A DNA stretch of 64,000 bases. Source: Orlajensenia sp037404875 (lineage in GTDB: Bacteria > Actinomycetota > Actinomycetes > Actinomycetales > Microbacteriaceae). Under the pieces are notes generated by a model. That model was not told where the DNA came from, did no database searches, and worked only from the letters and a program-made list of their open reading frames with translations. The DNA is taken from contig NZ_JBBELO010000033.1 in NCBI RefSeq assembly GCF_037404875.1, positions 310,001-374,000 of the forward strand, given 5' to 3'. Positions 6,982 through 15,298 of this stretch are shown here, one piece after another (the stretch's first letter is position 1; each line of letters opens with the position of its first letter). The position numbers were made by a program, and so were the translations under genes.

Positions 6982-9162
6982 ATGCGCTGGCCCTGGCAGC
7001 GGAACGAGCCGACGCGGCATCCGTCGCACTCCCCGACGGATGCCGCGCCATCCGCACCGGCGCCCGCGGGCTGGGCGTTCCTTCCGCCGCTGCAGCGCGA
7101 GGTCGACCGCACGCCGCCGCGCGCGATGCCGGCCACGTTTCTCGACCGGCTTCCGACCAGGGTGAACCCCACCTTCCTCGGAACCATGGGCCACCTGCTC
7201 GATCCCTCTGCGCCCGCCGGAACCGTCGCCCGAGACGAAGCCGCCTTGAGCCTCCCGGTTCAGCGCGCGGAGCCCGCCGAGTTCCCGCTGCACGCACCGC
7301 GCGAGGATCGTGCGGTCGGCGGTCGGGGGCGCGTGACGGCCCAGCGCGTCGAGGCCGGGGCGTCGCCTCTCGTGAACGAGGGCACGCCGCTGCTCGACGC
7401 AGCTGTCGACGGCGCGCCGTTCGAGGCCGCGGTCGATTCCTCCGCCAGTGAGCCGTCTGCTGCCATGGGCGCCTCCGCGATGCCCGGCGCCCCGGTGCAG
7501 CGGTCGCCGCAGCGCTCCACGCTCGGGGCGACGGATGCGTCGGGCCCCTCCGTCGCGCGGCCGGACGCAGGTGCGCACGCCACTCCCGCAGCGGCGAAGC
7601 CGACCTCAACCCCGGCCGAGGGGGCCTCGATGCCGCTTCCGCATCCGGAGCCGACCGCGGCCCCGTCTTCCTCGTCCGCAGCTCCGGCGGTGCAGCGCGT
7701 TTCGGCCGCATCCGCAGCTGCGAGCACGGGAGGAGCCGGCGCATCCTCGGCGGCAGTCGGTTCCCCTCCCTCCGGCAACGCGGCGACCGCGCCCGCCCCG
7801 GAGGCAGCCGCACCGACGACGACGCCGCCGACCCCACGGGCGGCGGCTCCGACCCTGGGAACGGCGGATGCACCTGCCGGGGCTCACGTGCAACGGCAGG
7901 CAGGAACGGCGCCGTCCGCGCCGGCGTCGCCGCCGCGCCGACTCGGCCTCGGGGCGCCCCTGCCCACCTCGACCTCCGCTTCGCCGGGACGATCGGCCCT
8001 GCCGGTGCAGCGCAGCGCGGACCAGTCGGCGGCATCCGGTTCGACGTCATCGCATTCGTCGCGGTCGCCCGCGTCCCCTACGTGGACCCCGTCCTTGCCC
8101 TCGACCGCAGCCGCGCCTTCGTTCGCATCCCCGCATCCCGCCGACCCGACCGCCCAGGACGCCGGGCTCCTCCTCCCGACGCTATCCCGCGGATCCGGCT
8201 CGGATCTGCAGCAGGGACTGCTCGGCGAGCGTGCCCTCGAGCCGGCGCTCGGAGCCGAACCGTCCGAGTCCGACGACTCTCCTGCCTCCCCGTCGTCGAT
8301 CGGTCAGGCACTCCCGCCTCTCGTGCAGCGCTTCGTCGATGAAGCCGGTGCGCACGTGCTTCCGGTTGGCGCGATTCCGGGGTCTTCCGCGGGCGGCAGT
8401 CCCTTGGCGGCGGCAGGACCGTCGAACGCGCCCACCGGCACGTCGATGACGCTCGCTGCGGGAGGCGGAACGGCCGGCTTTCTCGGCAGATCCTCGCTCC
8501 CGGCAGTGCAGCGCTCAACCGAGGGCGGCACCCGCACAGCGCGCCCGTCCGTTCCGCTTCTCGTCGCCCTGGCGCCCTCCCTCGGCGCTCCTCTCGGCGT
8601 CCCGCCCGCACGAGCGTCCGTGCAACGTACCTCCGCGGCACCGGGCACCTCCGGCCACAGCACCTCCTCCCAGACGGTCAGCGCGCGCGTGCTGGTTCCG
8701 CAGCCGACGCTGCCGGATGCCGCGGGCGCCCGGGCCGACCACGTCGTCTCGACGACGGTCGAGCCGAGCGAGAGCGTCGCGATGCCCACCGTTCAGCGGC
8801 AGGAGTCCGCGCCCAGCACGGCGCCGTCTTCCGGCGCACCTCGCGGGGGAGCGATGCCGGTCGCCGTGCCGGCACCGCGCACGGTGGTGGCGAGCGCCGA
8901 GGCCGAACCGGCCACCGCGGCTGTCCGCGAGATCGTCGTGCAGCGCGCCGAGGAACCCGGCGACGGGGAGGCCTCGGCGCCATCCGCCCCCGCGCCCTCG
9001 GCGGCTGCGGGCACCGCAAGCACGGCACCGGCAGCCGCCGCCTCGTCGCCGGAGGAGCTCGAGAAACTCGCCGCCCGCCTGTACGCGCCACTCGTTCGGC
9101 GCATCAAGTCCGAGATGCTGCTCGATCGTGAACGCCGCGGCGTTCGCATCGACGGATTGTGA
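6982..9162 (+). CDS. Long disordered eCIS-locus protein with repeated VQR triplets
   Basis: 726 residues, dominated by Ala, Pro, Ser, Thr and Gly and almost certainly disordered. A short ordered N-terminus includes LQREVDRTPPRAMPATFLDR and a C-terminal helix contains ARLYAPLVRRIKSEM. Between them about a dozen xQR triplets recur at irregular spacing, mostly VQR (for example PVQRAEP, AVQRVSA, HVQRQAG, LVQRFVD, TVQRQES). The same triplet is in the DUF4157 and effector proteins. It starts 3 bp after the small gene and overlaps the next. It could be a length ruler, a flexible linker or a scaffold threaded in the tube lumen; none of these is shown by sequence. Confidence 0.8.
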   Translation: MRWPWQRNEPTRHPSHSPTDAAPSAPAPAGWAFLPPLQREVDRTPPRAMPATFLDRLPTRVNPTFLGTMGHLLDPSAPAGTVARDEAALSLPVQRAEPAEFPLHAPREDRAVGGRGRVTAQRVEAGASPLVNEGTPLLDAAVDGAPFEAAVDSSASEPSAAMGASAMPGAPVQRSPQRSTLGATDASGPSVARPDAGAHATPAAAKPTSTPAEGASMPLPHPEPTAAPSSSSAAPAVQRVSAASAAASTGGAGASSAAVGSPPSGNAATAPAPEAAAPTTTPPTPRAAAPTLGTADAPAGAHVQRQAGTAPSAPASPPRRLGLGAPLPTSTSASPGRSALPVQRSADQSAASGSTSSHSSRSPASPTWTPSLPSTAAAPSFASPHPADPTAQDAGLLLPTLSRGSGSDLQQGLLGERALEPALGAEPSESDDSPASPSSIGQALPPLVQRFVDEAGAHVLPVGAIPGSSAGGSPLAAAGPSNAPTGTSMTLAAGGGTAGFLGRSSLPAVQRSTEGGTRTARPSVPLLVALAPSLGAPLGVPPARASVQRTSAAPGTSGHSTSSQTVSARVLVPQPTLPDAAGARADHVVSTTVEPSESVAMPTVQRQESAPSTAPSSGAPRGGAMPVAVPAPRTVVASAEAEPATAAVREIVVQRAEEPGDGEASAPSAPAPSAAAGTASTAPAAAASSPEELEKLAARLYAPLVRRIKSEMLLDRERRGVRIDGL

Positions 9163-9614
9163 GGCCGCTCGTGATCGAAGACACCCAGACCGCGGTGAGC
9201 GTCTGCTACCGCGTGGAGCTCGACACCTCAAAGCTCGGTGAGTTCTCGAGCTGCGAGGGGCTCGGCGTCGAGGTCGTGCTGGAGAGCAGGGAGGAGGGCG
9301 GCAACAACGCCTTCGTCTGGCAGTTCCCCACGCGGCTGAAGTATCCCAACATCAAGTTGTCGCGGCCGATCGGGCCGGAGACCTCGGAGAAGATCATCAA
9401 CTGGATCCTCGCGACGACGACGGGCATGCAACGCAGCACGGGCAAGATCGAGGCGATGACCGCCCACGGCGACGTGATCGCCACCTGGGAGCTCAACGAC
9501 GTCATCCCGGTGCGGTGGACCGGTCCGGCCCTCACGTCCGACAGCCCCAAGGTGCTCACCGAGACCCTCGAGATCGCCCATCACGGGTTCAGCAAGACCG
9601 GCGCGAAGTTCTAG
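9159..9614 (+). CDS. Second tube-like protein (gp19 family) of the eCIS
   Basis: About 151 residues. YRVELDTSKLGEFSSCEGLG, FPTRLKYPNIKLSRPIGPE and the final LTETLEIAHHGFSK are characteristic of the T4 gp19-like tube family. A second, divergent tube paralogue just before the LysM protein usually caps or initiates the tube at the baseplate. The listed start is GTG 9159, which overlaps the previous stop. GTG 9171, with TGAGG seven bases upstream, is an equally good start and would give a protein four residues shorter. Confidence 0.88.
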   Translation: MRPLVIEDTQTAVSVCYRVELDTSKLGEFSSCEGLGVEVVLESREEGGNNAFVWQFPTRLKYPNIKLSRPIGPETSEKIINWILATTTGMQRSTGKIEAMTAHGDVIATWELNDVIPVRWTGPALTSDSPKVLTETLEIAHHGFSKTGAKF

Positions 9615-9623
9615 GCCACGACG

Positions 9624-10379
9624 ATGCCCATCACCCAGACCGCAGCCGACACGACCAAGCTCGTCCACGCCTCACTCGAGTTGCTCGAGCCAGGCCAGAG
9701 CGCCGGCGCGCCGGGCCCGGTGCTCAGCACGCTGAAGTTCCAGATCAATCCCAAAGAGCTCACGATGGCCAAGGGCGCCAAGTGGGACAAGAAGAACCAG
9801 AAGAAGGCCAGCTCGGCCCCGCCGGCGAGCTACCTCGGCCCCGAGCCGCAGAAGATGAGCATCGAGATGTACTTCGACGCCTCGCTCTCCCGCGACAACA
9901 GCGTGGTCGAGAACGTGGAGGCGCTGTTCAAGGCGACCGCTCCGACCGACAAGTCCAAGAGCACGAAGACCCCGTCCGCGCCCTGGGTGCGCTTCACGTG
10001 GGGCGGCCTGACCGGATTCGTCGGCTACATCACGAGCGTCTCGGCGAAGTACACGCTGTTCTCTCCGGCAGGTTCCCCCCTGCGGGCCGTCTGCACCGTC
10101 GCGATGGAGGAGATGGCGGCCGAGCCCGGCAAGCAGAACCCGACCTCGGGTGGCCTGCAACCCCGTCGCGTGCACGTCGTCCGCGAGGGCGACACCCTGC
10201 CCGCGATCGCCTACCGCGAATACGGCAATGCGGCGCTGTGGCGAGCGGTCGCCGATGTGAACGGCATCGACGATCCGCAGCGCATCCGACCGGGAACCAG
10301 CATCCTGCTGCCGACCCAGGAGGAATTCCGCGGCCCGCGCGAAGCCGTGCGAGAGGAGCTGGCCCGTGCCCTCCGCTGA
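9624..10379 (+). CDS. LysM-domain baseplate/tube-initiator protein
   Basis: 251 residues. The N-terminal part has FQINPKELTMAKGAKW, a segment typical of eCIS LysM proteins. A LysM domain occupies about 190-240 (VHVVREGDTLPAIAYREYGN through RIRPGTSILLP). In related particles this protein joins the tube to the spike hub, like phage gp53/Afp7-type proteins. It overlaps the VgrG-like gene by 14 bases. Confidence 0.88.
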   Translation: MPITQTAADTTKLVHASLELLEPGQSAGAPGPVLSTLKFQINPKELTMAKGAKWDKKNQKKASSAPPASYLGPEPQKMSIEMYFDASLSRDNSVVENVEALFKATAPTDKSKSTKTPSAPWVRFTWGGLTGFVGYITSVSAKYTLFSPAGSPLRAVCTVAMEEMAAEPGKQNPTSGGLQPRRVHVVREGDTLPAIAYREYGNAALWRAVADVNGIDDPQRIRPGTSILLPTQEEFRGPREAVREELARALR

Positions 10380-12225
10380 TGTCTACACGAGTCTCATGCT
10401 CGTCGCCGTGAACGGCGCCCAGCTCGACGCGCAGCTCTCCGGCCTGCTGACGCACGGCCGCGTGACGGATGCCGCGAGCCTGCCCGACGGCTTCGATCTC
10501 GAGTTCACCGACAGTGCAGGCGACCTGCTCACCAAGGCGCGCATCCAGATCGGTTCCACGGTCACGATCTCGGTCTCGGAGAACGGGCCCGAGAGCCCGA
10601 CCGTGCTCGTCGACGGCGAGGTGACCGCGCTGGAACGCGAAGACATCGGGGGAGCGCTCATCACCCGGGTGCGGGGCCTCGACAAGAGCCACCGGCTCTT
10701 CCGCGGTCGCAGGGTGCGCGCCTTCATCGACAGCACCATCTCGGATGTGGTGCAGAAGGTGGCCACCGATGCCGGCATCACGACGGCGACCGTCTCGACG
10801 ACATCGCAGGTGTACGCCAAGATCAGCCAGGACAACGTGAGCGACTGGGTCTTCCTCAAGCGGCTCTCCGACATGGTGGGATACAGCTTCTCGGTGAGCC
10901 AGGGAAAGCTGAGCTTCGAGAAGCCCACCGATGCCGCGGATGCGCCATCGGGCTCGGAGGGTGCGCGCAGCGATCCGGTCGTGATCGAGCACGGCATGAA
11001 CACCCTCTACCTGCACTCCACCATCACGAGTGCCGAGCAGGTTCCCCAGGTCGAGGTGCGCGGCTGGAACGTGAAGGACAAGAAGACCGTGCTCTCCAAG
11101 GCACCGGCCAAGACGCGTAGCGCCGAGCTCTCGATCACGCCGGCGAAGATCGCCGACGTGTTCAAGAGTCCGTCGTACGTGCTCTCCGTCGGGGACGGCG
11201 AGGCCAAGTCGCAGGACGGGCTCGCCGCCGCGGTGGCCGAGCGCATCGCCGGCGGATTCGCCGAACTCGAGGCGCTCGTGCTGGGAACGGCGCGCATCCG
11301 CTCGGGCACCGCCGTCAAGCTCAAGGGCTTCGGCGACCCGTTCGACGGCCGGTACTCGGTGACCGAGACCGTGCACGACTTCAGTCCAGAGGTCGGGTAC
11401 ACGACCAAGGCGATCGTGAGCAATGCCTCCGATCGTTCCCTGTACGGCATCACGACCGCCGGGGGCCTCGGCGCCGCGATCGGCACCTCGCCGATGCACG
11501 GCGTCGTACCGGCCGTGGTCACGGCGCACGGCGACAGCAGCGGCTCCGTGAACGCAGACGGGATGGTCAAGGTGACCTTCCCCACGCTCTCCGACGACTA
11601 CGAGAGTTCGTGGGCGCGCCCCGTTCAGCTCGGCGCGGGCGGCGACCGGGGAACGGTGGTGCTGCCCGAGGTGGGCGATGAGGTGCTCGTCGCCTTCGAG
11701 AACGGCTCGCTCGACCGCCCCTTCGTGCTCGGCGGGCTCTACAACGGCAAGGACCTTCCGAAAGGCGGCTGGGCGGCATCCGTGAAGTCGGGAACGCCCT
11801 TCCGTCGCTCGTTCACCTCGCGTACCGGAATGCTCGTCGAACTCTCCGAAGACACGGGCTCAGAGTTCGTGCAGATCTCGACCAACGAGGGCGCCCAGCG
11901 CGTCACCCTCACGCAGACGGCCAGCAAGGGCATCGAGATCATCTCCGAAGGTCCGGTGCAGGTGACCGCGAAGACGGATGCGACGGTGACGGCCGATTCC
12001 GGCACCATCACGCTCTCGGGCAAGACCGTCGAGATCAAGGCCACCACCGACCTGAAGCTCTCCGCCGGAGGCAACGTCGACGTGCAGGGCGTCGGCATCA
12101 AGCTCGCCGGTACGGGCAAGGCCGAGGTCTCCGGCGCATCCCTGTCCCTCAAGGCCCAGGCGACGGCGGAACTCTCGGGCAGCGCGATGACCACCATCAG
12201 CGGTGGCATGGTCAAGATCAACTGA
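10366..12225 (+). CDS. VgrG/gpD-like spike protein of the eCIS
   Basis: 619 residues. The N-terminal two thirds match a phage late-control gpD/VgrG hub. A gp5-type OB domain follows (VKVTFPTLSDDYESSWARPV, VLPEVGDEVLVAFENGSLDRPFVLGGLYNG). The C-terminus is a beta-helical needle of short repeats (about 505-619). It forms the central spike hub at the tube tip. GTG 10366 is used because GAGAGGAG lies just upstream, inside the preceding gene. No extra toxin domain is fused at the C-terminus. Confidence 0.92.
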   Translation: MPSADVYTSLMLVAVNGAQLDAQLSGLLTHGRVTDAASLPDGFDLEFTDSAGDLLTKARIQIGSTVTISVSENGPESPTVLVDGEVTALEREDIGGALITRVRGLDKSHRLFRGRRVRAFIDSTISDVVQKVATDAGITTATVSTTSQVYAKISQDNVSDWVFLKRLSDMVGYSFSVSQGKLSFEKPTDAADAPSGSEGARSDPVVIEHGMNTLYLHSTITSAEQVPQVEVRGWNVKDKKTVLSKAPAKTRSAELSITPAKIADVFKSPSYVLSVGDGEAKSQDGLAAAVAERIAGGFAELEALVLGTARIRSGTAVKLKGFGDPFDGRYSVTETVHDFSPEVGYTTKAIVSNASDRSLYGITTAGGLGAAIGTSPMHGVVPAVVTAHGDSSGSVNADGMVKVTFPTLSDDYESSWARPVQLGAGGDRGTVVLPEVGDEVLVAFENGSLDRPFVLGGLYNGKDLPKGGWAASVKSGTPFRRSFTSRTGMLVELSEDTGSEFVQISTNEGAQRVTLTQTASKGIEIISEGPVQVTAKTDATVTADSGTITLSGKTVEIKATTDLKLSAGGNVDVQGVGIKLAGTGKAEVSGASLSLKAQATAELSGSAMTTISGGMVKIN

Positions 12226-12238
12226 GGCGGCGATCACG

Positions 12239-12652
12239 ATGGCGCAGGAGTTCGTCGGGCGGGGCTGGGCATTCCCGATCCACGCTGATGACACGGGCCG
12301 GATCGCGCTCTCGAGCAACGAGCGCGAGATCGAGGAGAGCATCCGCCTGATTCTCGCGACGGCGCCCGGCGAGCGGCCGATGCGCCCCGAGTTCGGCTGC
12401 GCGGTGCACGACTACGTCTTCGCGCCGGCCGACGCCACCACCGCCGGCGCGATCGGCGCCGCCGTGCGCTCGTCGCTGCAGTTCTGGGAGCCGCGCATCG
12501 CCGTGACCGGCATCAGCGTCTCGTTCGACGGTGTCGACGGGGGAACCCTGCTCATCAGCATCGGCTACGTGATCCTCGGCACGAACGACCCCCGCAACCT
12601 CGTCTTCCCCTTCTACATCATTCCCCGCGACGAATCGGAGGCCGTCTCATGA
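12239..12652 (+). CDS. gp25-like baseplate wedge protein
   Basis: 137 residues. GRGWAFPIHADDTGRIALSS, EESIRLILATAPGERPMRPE and FGCAVHDYVFAP are the classic gp25/lysozyme-related wedge signature, where the EPR-type core motif (here MRPEFGC) nucleates sheath assembly. It is 13 bp after the spike gene, and its stop overlaps the start of the baseplate J gene by 4 bases. This is a structural component of the baseplate. Confidence 0.94.
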   Translation: MAQEFVGRGWAFPIHADDTGRIALSSNEREIEESIRLILATAPGERPMRPEFGCAVHDYVFAPADATTAGAIGAAVRSSLQFWEPRIAVTGISVSFDGVDGGTLLISIGYVILGTNDPRNLVFPFYIIPRDESEAVS

Positions 12653-14598
12653 CGCTGCCCGTTCCCAACCTCGACGATCGTCGCTTTCAAGACCTCGTCG
12701 ACGACGCGAAGCGCCTCGTCGCGCTGCGTTGCCCCGAGTGGAGCGACCACAACGTCTCCGATCCCGGCGTGACGCTCATCGAGACGTTCGCCTTCATGAC
12801 GGATGAGCTCTTCTACCGACTCAACCGCGTTCCCGACAAGCTCTACGTCAGTTTTCTCGAACTGCTCGGCGTGCAGTTGTTCCCGCCGACGGCCGCGACG
12901 GCCGACGTGGTGATGTGGCTCTCCGCTCCGCTCAAGGAGACCGTCACGGTTCCGGCGCGCACCGAGGTGGGCACGCCGCGCACGGAGGAGAACGCGGCCA
13001 TCGTCTTCTCCACGCTGCGGGCGCTCGAGATCCCTCCACGCACCGTCGATTTCGTGGGCACGGCGCCGGCGACGGGTGAGCCATGGGTGCGCACCGCCCG
13101 GTTGGGTGAGGAGAGCATCGACGCCTTCTCGGCGAAGCCGCAGGTGGGCGACGCCCTGCTCATCGGGCTGGATGCCGCTGCGCCGAACCTGGCGATCTGC
13201 GTGCGCCTGGATTGCCTGGTGCGCGGAGTCGGCGTCGACCCGCTCGACCCGCCGATCGTGTGGGAGGCGTGGAACGGCGCCCGTTGGGTCGCCTGCGACC
13301 TCGTCTCCGACGGGACGGGCGGCCTCAACAAGGCCGGCGACGTGGTGGTCATCGTGCCGCGCGACCACGTCGCATCCGTTCTCGCGGGCAACCGAGCGGG
13401 ATGGCTGCGCTGCCGGCTCGTCGAGGTTCCCCTCGGAACGCCGACGTATTCGGCCTCTCCCTTGATCAGGTCGGTGTCGGGATCGACGGTCGGCGGTGTG
13501 ACGAGCGCCATCCATGCCGCAACGGTCGACGACGAGATCCTCGGACTCTCCGAGGGGGTGCCCGGCCAGCATTTCGAGCTCGCCGCGCATCCCGTGTTGA
13601 ACGACGGCGAGGCGTTCCTCGTCGACGTGGGCAACGGCGGCGGCTGGGACGAGTGGCGCGAGGTGGATTCCTTCGCCGGCGCGGATGCCGCGGACCAGGT
13701 CGTGCAGGTGGACCGCACTCGGGGCATCGTCACCTTCCCGCCCGCGGTGAGGGAGGCGGACGGGTCGCTCGTGCACTACGGAGCCGTGCCGCCGAAGGGC
13801 GCGCCGCTGCGCGTGCCGCGGTACAGGGTGGGCGGAGGCCGGGCGGGCAACGTCTCGGCCGGGGCGCTCAGCGTTCTGCGCTCGACGGTTCCCTTCGTCA
13901 GCGGAACGATCAACCGGGTGGCCGCGCACGACGGCACCGACGGCGAGTCGATCGATGAGGCGAAGGTGCGCGGGCCGCTCGCCCTGCGCACGCGCGATCG
14001 CGCCGTCACCGCGGCCGACTACGAGCAACTCGCCAAGCGGGCGGCCCCGGGAATCGCGCGGGCTCGGTGCGTGCCGGCGCGGGCGGAGGGCGAGGCGCTC
14101 GGCGTGCGGTTGCTCGTCGTTCCGAATGCCGCCGTCGGCGGCGACGGGCGACGGGACTTCGCCGACCTCATCCCGTCGGACGAGGTGCTGCGCACCATCG
14201 CGGACGACCTGGATGGCCGCCGGCCCGTGGGCTCCCGGTTGCTCATCGAGCCGCCGCTGTACCAGGGGGTCACCGTGGTGGCGAAGCTCATCGCTCGGCC
14301 GCGAGTGGCGGTCGACACCCTGCGCTCGCAGGCCCTCGACGCCCTCTACCGCCATTTCGATCCGGTCTACGGCGGTGCGGATGGCGGCGGCTGGCCGTTC
14401 GGACGCCCTGTCCTGGCGGGCGAGGTCTACGCCGTCCTGCAGGCGCTGCCGGGAACCGAGCTCGTCGACGAGGTGCTGCTGTTCGCCGCCGACCCCGTGA
14501 CCGGCAAGCGCGGGGAGCCGGCCCAGCGCATCCCGCTCGATGCCAACTCGCTCGTGTTCAGCTTCGAGCACCGGGTGCGGGTCGCGGCGGGGGTGTGA
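12649..14598 (+). CDS. Baseplate J-like wedge protein
   Basis: 649 residues. It starts with LPVPNLDDRRFQDLVDDAKR and includes CPEWSDHNVSDPGVTLIETF and MTDELFYRLNRVPDKLY, typical of putative baseplate assembly proteins in eCIS and related particles. A baseplate-J-like C-terminal part contains GTDGESIDEAKVRGPLALR and DYEQLAKRAAPGIARARC. It forms the wedges that hold the sheath ring. It is coupled by ATGA overlap to the wedge gene upstream and followed after one base by the tail protein I gene. Confidence 0.93.
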   Translation: MTLPVPNLDDRRFQDLVDDAKRLVALRCPEWSDHNVSDPGVTLIETFAFMTDELFYRLNRVPDKLYVSFLELLGVQLFPPTAATADVVMWLSAPLKETVTVPARTEVGTPRTEENAAIVFSTLRALEIPPRTVDFVGTAPATGEPWVRTARLGEESIDAFSAKPQVGDALLIGLDAAAPNLAICVRLDCLVRGVGVDPLDPPIVWEAWNGARWVACDLVSDGTGGLNKAGDVVVIVPRDHVASVLAGNRAGWLRCRLVEVPLGTPTYSASPLIRSVSGSTVGGVTSAIHAATVDDEILGLSEGVPGQHFELAAHPVLNDGEAFLVDVGNGGGWDEWREVDSFAGADAADQVVQVDRTRGIVTFPPAVREADGSLVHYGAVPPKGAPLRVPRYRVGGGRAGNVSAGALSVLRSTVPFVSGTINRVAAHDGTDGESIDEAKVRGPLALRTRDRAVTAADYEQLAKRAAPGIARARCVPARAEGEALGVRLLVVPNAAVGGDGRRDFADLIPSDEVLRTIADDLDGRRPVGSRLLIEPPLYQGVTVVAKLIARPRVAVDTLRSQALDALYRHFDPVYGGADGGGWPFGRPVLAGEVYAVLQALPGTELVDEVLLFAADPVTGKRGEPAQRIPLDANSLVFSFEHRVRVAAGV

Positions 14599-14599
14599 G

Positions 14600-15298
14600 A
14601 TGCGCGGCATCGTTCCCGGACTGGTGAGCCCATCGCCGTTCATCACGCGTGTTCCGGCCATCCTGCAGGACGATGACTTCCTGCAGCGGATGCTGCCCGC
14701 CTTCGACGACACGCTCGCGCCGGTGTTCGCGGTGCTCGACAACCTGACGGCCTACATCGACCCGCAGCTGGCGCCCGCCGACTTCCTCGAGTGGATCGGG
14801 GGCTGGGTCGACATCGCCGTCGACGAGGCGTGGTCCCAGCAGCAACGGCGCGACATCATCGCCGGCGCGGCCGCGCTGCATCACCGGTTGGGAACCGCCT
14901 CGGGCATCCGTGACGCCGTGCGACTGGCCGCCGGACCGGAGGCATCCGTCGACGTGGAGGAATCGGGCGGGACGGCATCGTCGCGCACCCCCGGCGGAGC
15001 GCTTCCGGGTTCTGATGCGCCTGGAGTGCGGGTGAGGGTGGGCGTTGCCGAGGGCGACGTCGACGCGCTGCAGCACCGGCTGGAACGGGTGGCGATGAGC
15101 CTCGTGCCGGCCCACGTCCCGTGCACCGTCGTGGTGCAGGGCCCGGGCAAGGAGCCGGCCGGCGCCACGGCGCCCGCCGAGACGTTGCCCGACGTGGCGC
15201 CCGTCACTCCGGCCGAGGCGCCTCCGGATGCTGTGGCAGCCGCTGATGAGGCGGCGAAGCCGCCGGCGGAGCCGGACGACGAGGGACGCTCGACGTGA
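14600..15298 (+). CDS. Phage tail protein I (gpI)-like baseplate protein
   Basis: 232 residues. Residues 1-110 include LVSPSPFITRVPAILQDDDF, DNLTAYIDPQLAPADFLEW and HHRLGTASGIRDAVRLAAG, matching the tail protein I family that joins the wedge to peripheral elements. The C-terminal ~60 residues are Ala/Pro/Glu-rich and probably disordered. The ATG at 14600 lies one base after the baseplate J stop. The end overlaps the zinc-ribbon gene by 4 bases. Confidence 0.88.
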   Translation: MRGIVPGLVSPSPFITRVPAILQDDDFLQRMLPAFDDTLAPVFAVLDNLTAYIDPQLAPADFLEWIGGWVDIAVDEAWSQQQRRDIIAGAAALHHRLGTASGIRDAVRLAAGPEASVDVEESGGTASSRTPGGALPGSDAPGVRVRVGVAEGDVDALQHRLERVAMSLVPAHVPCTVVVQGPGKEPAGATAPAETLPDVAPVTPAEAPPDAVAAADEAAKPPAEPDDEGRST

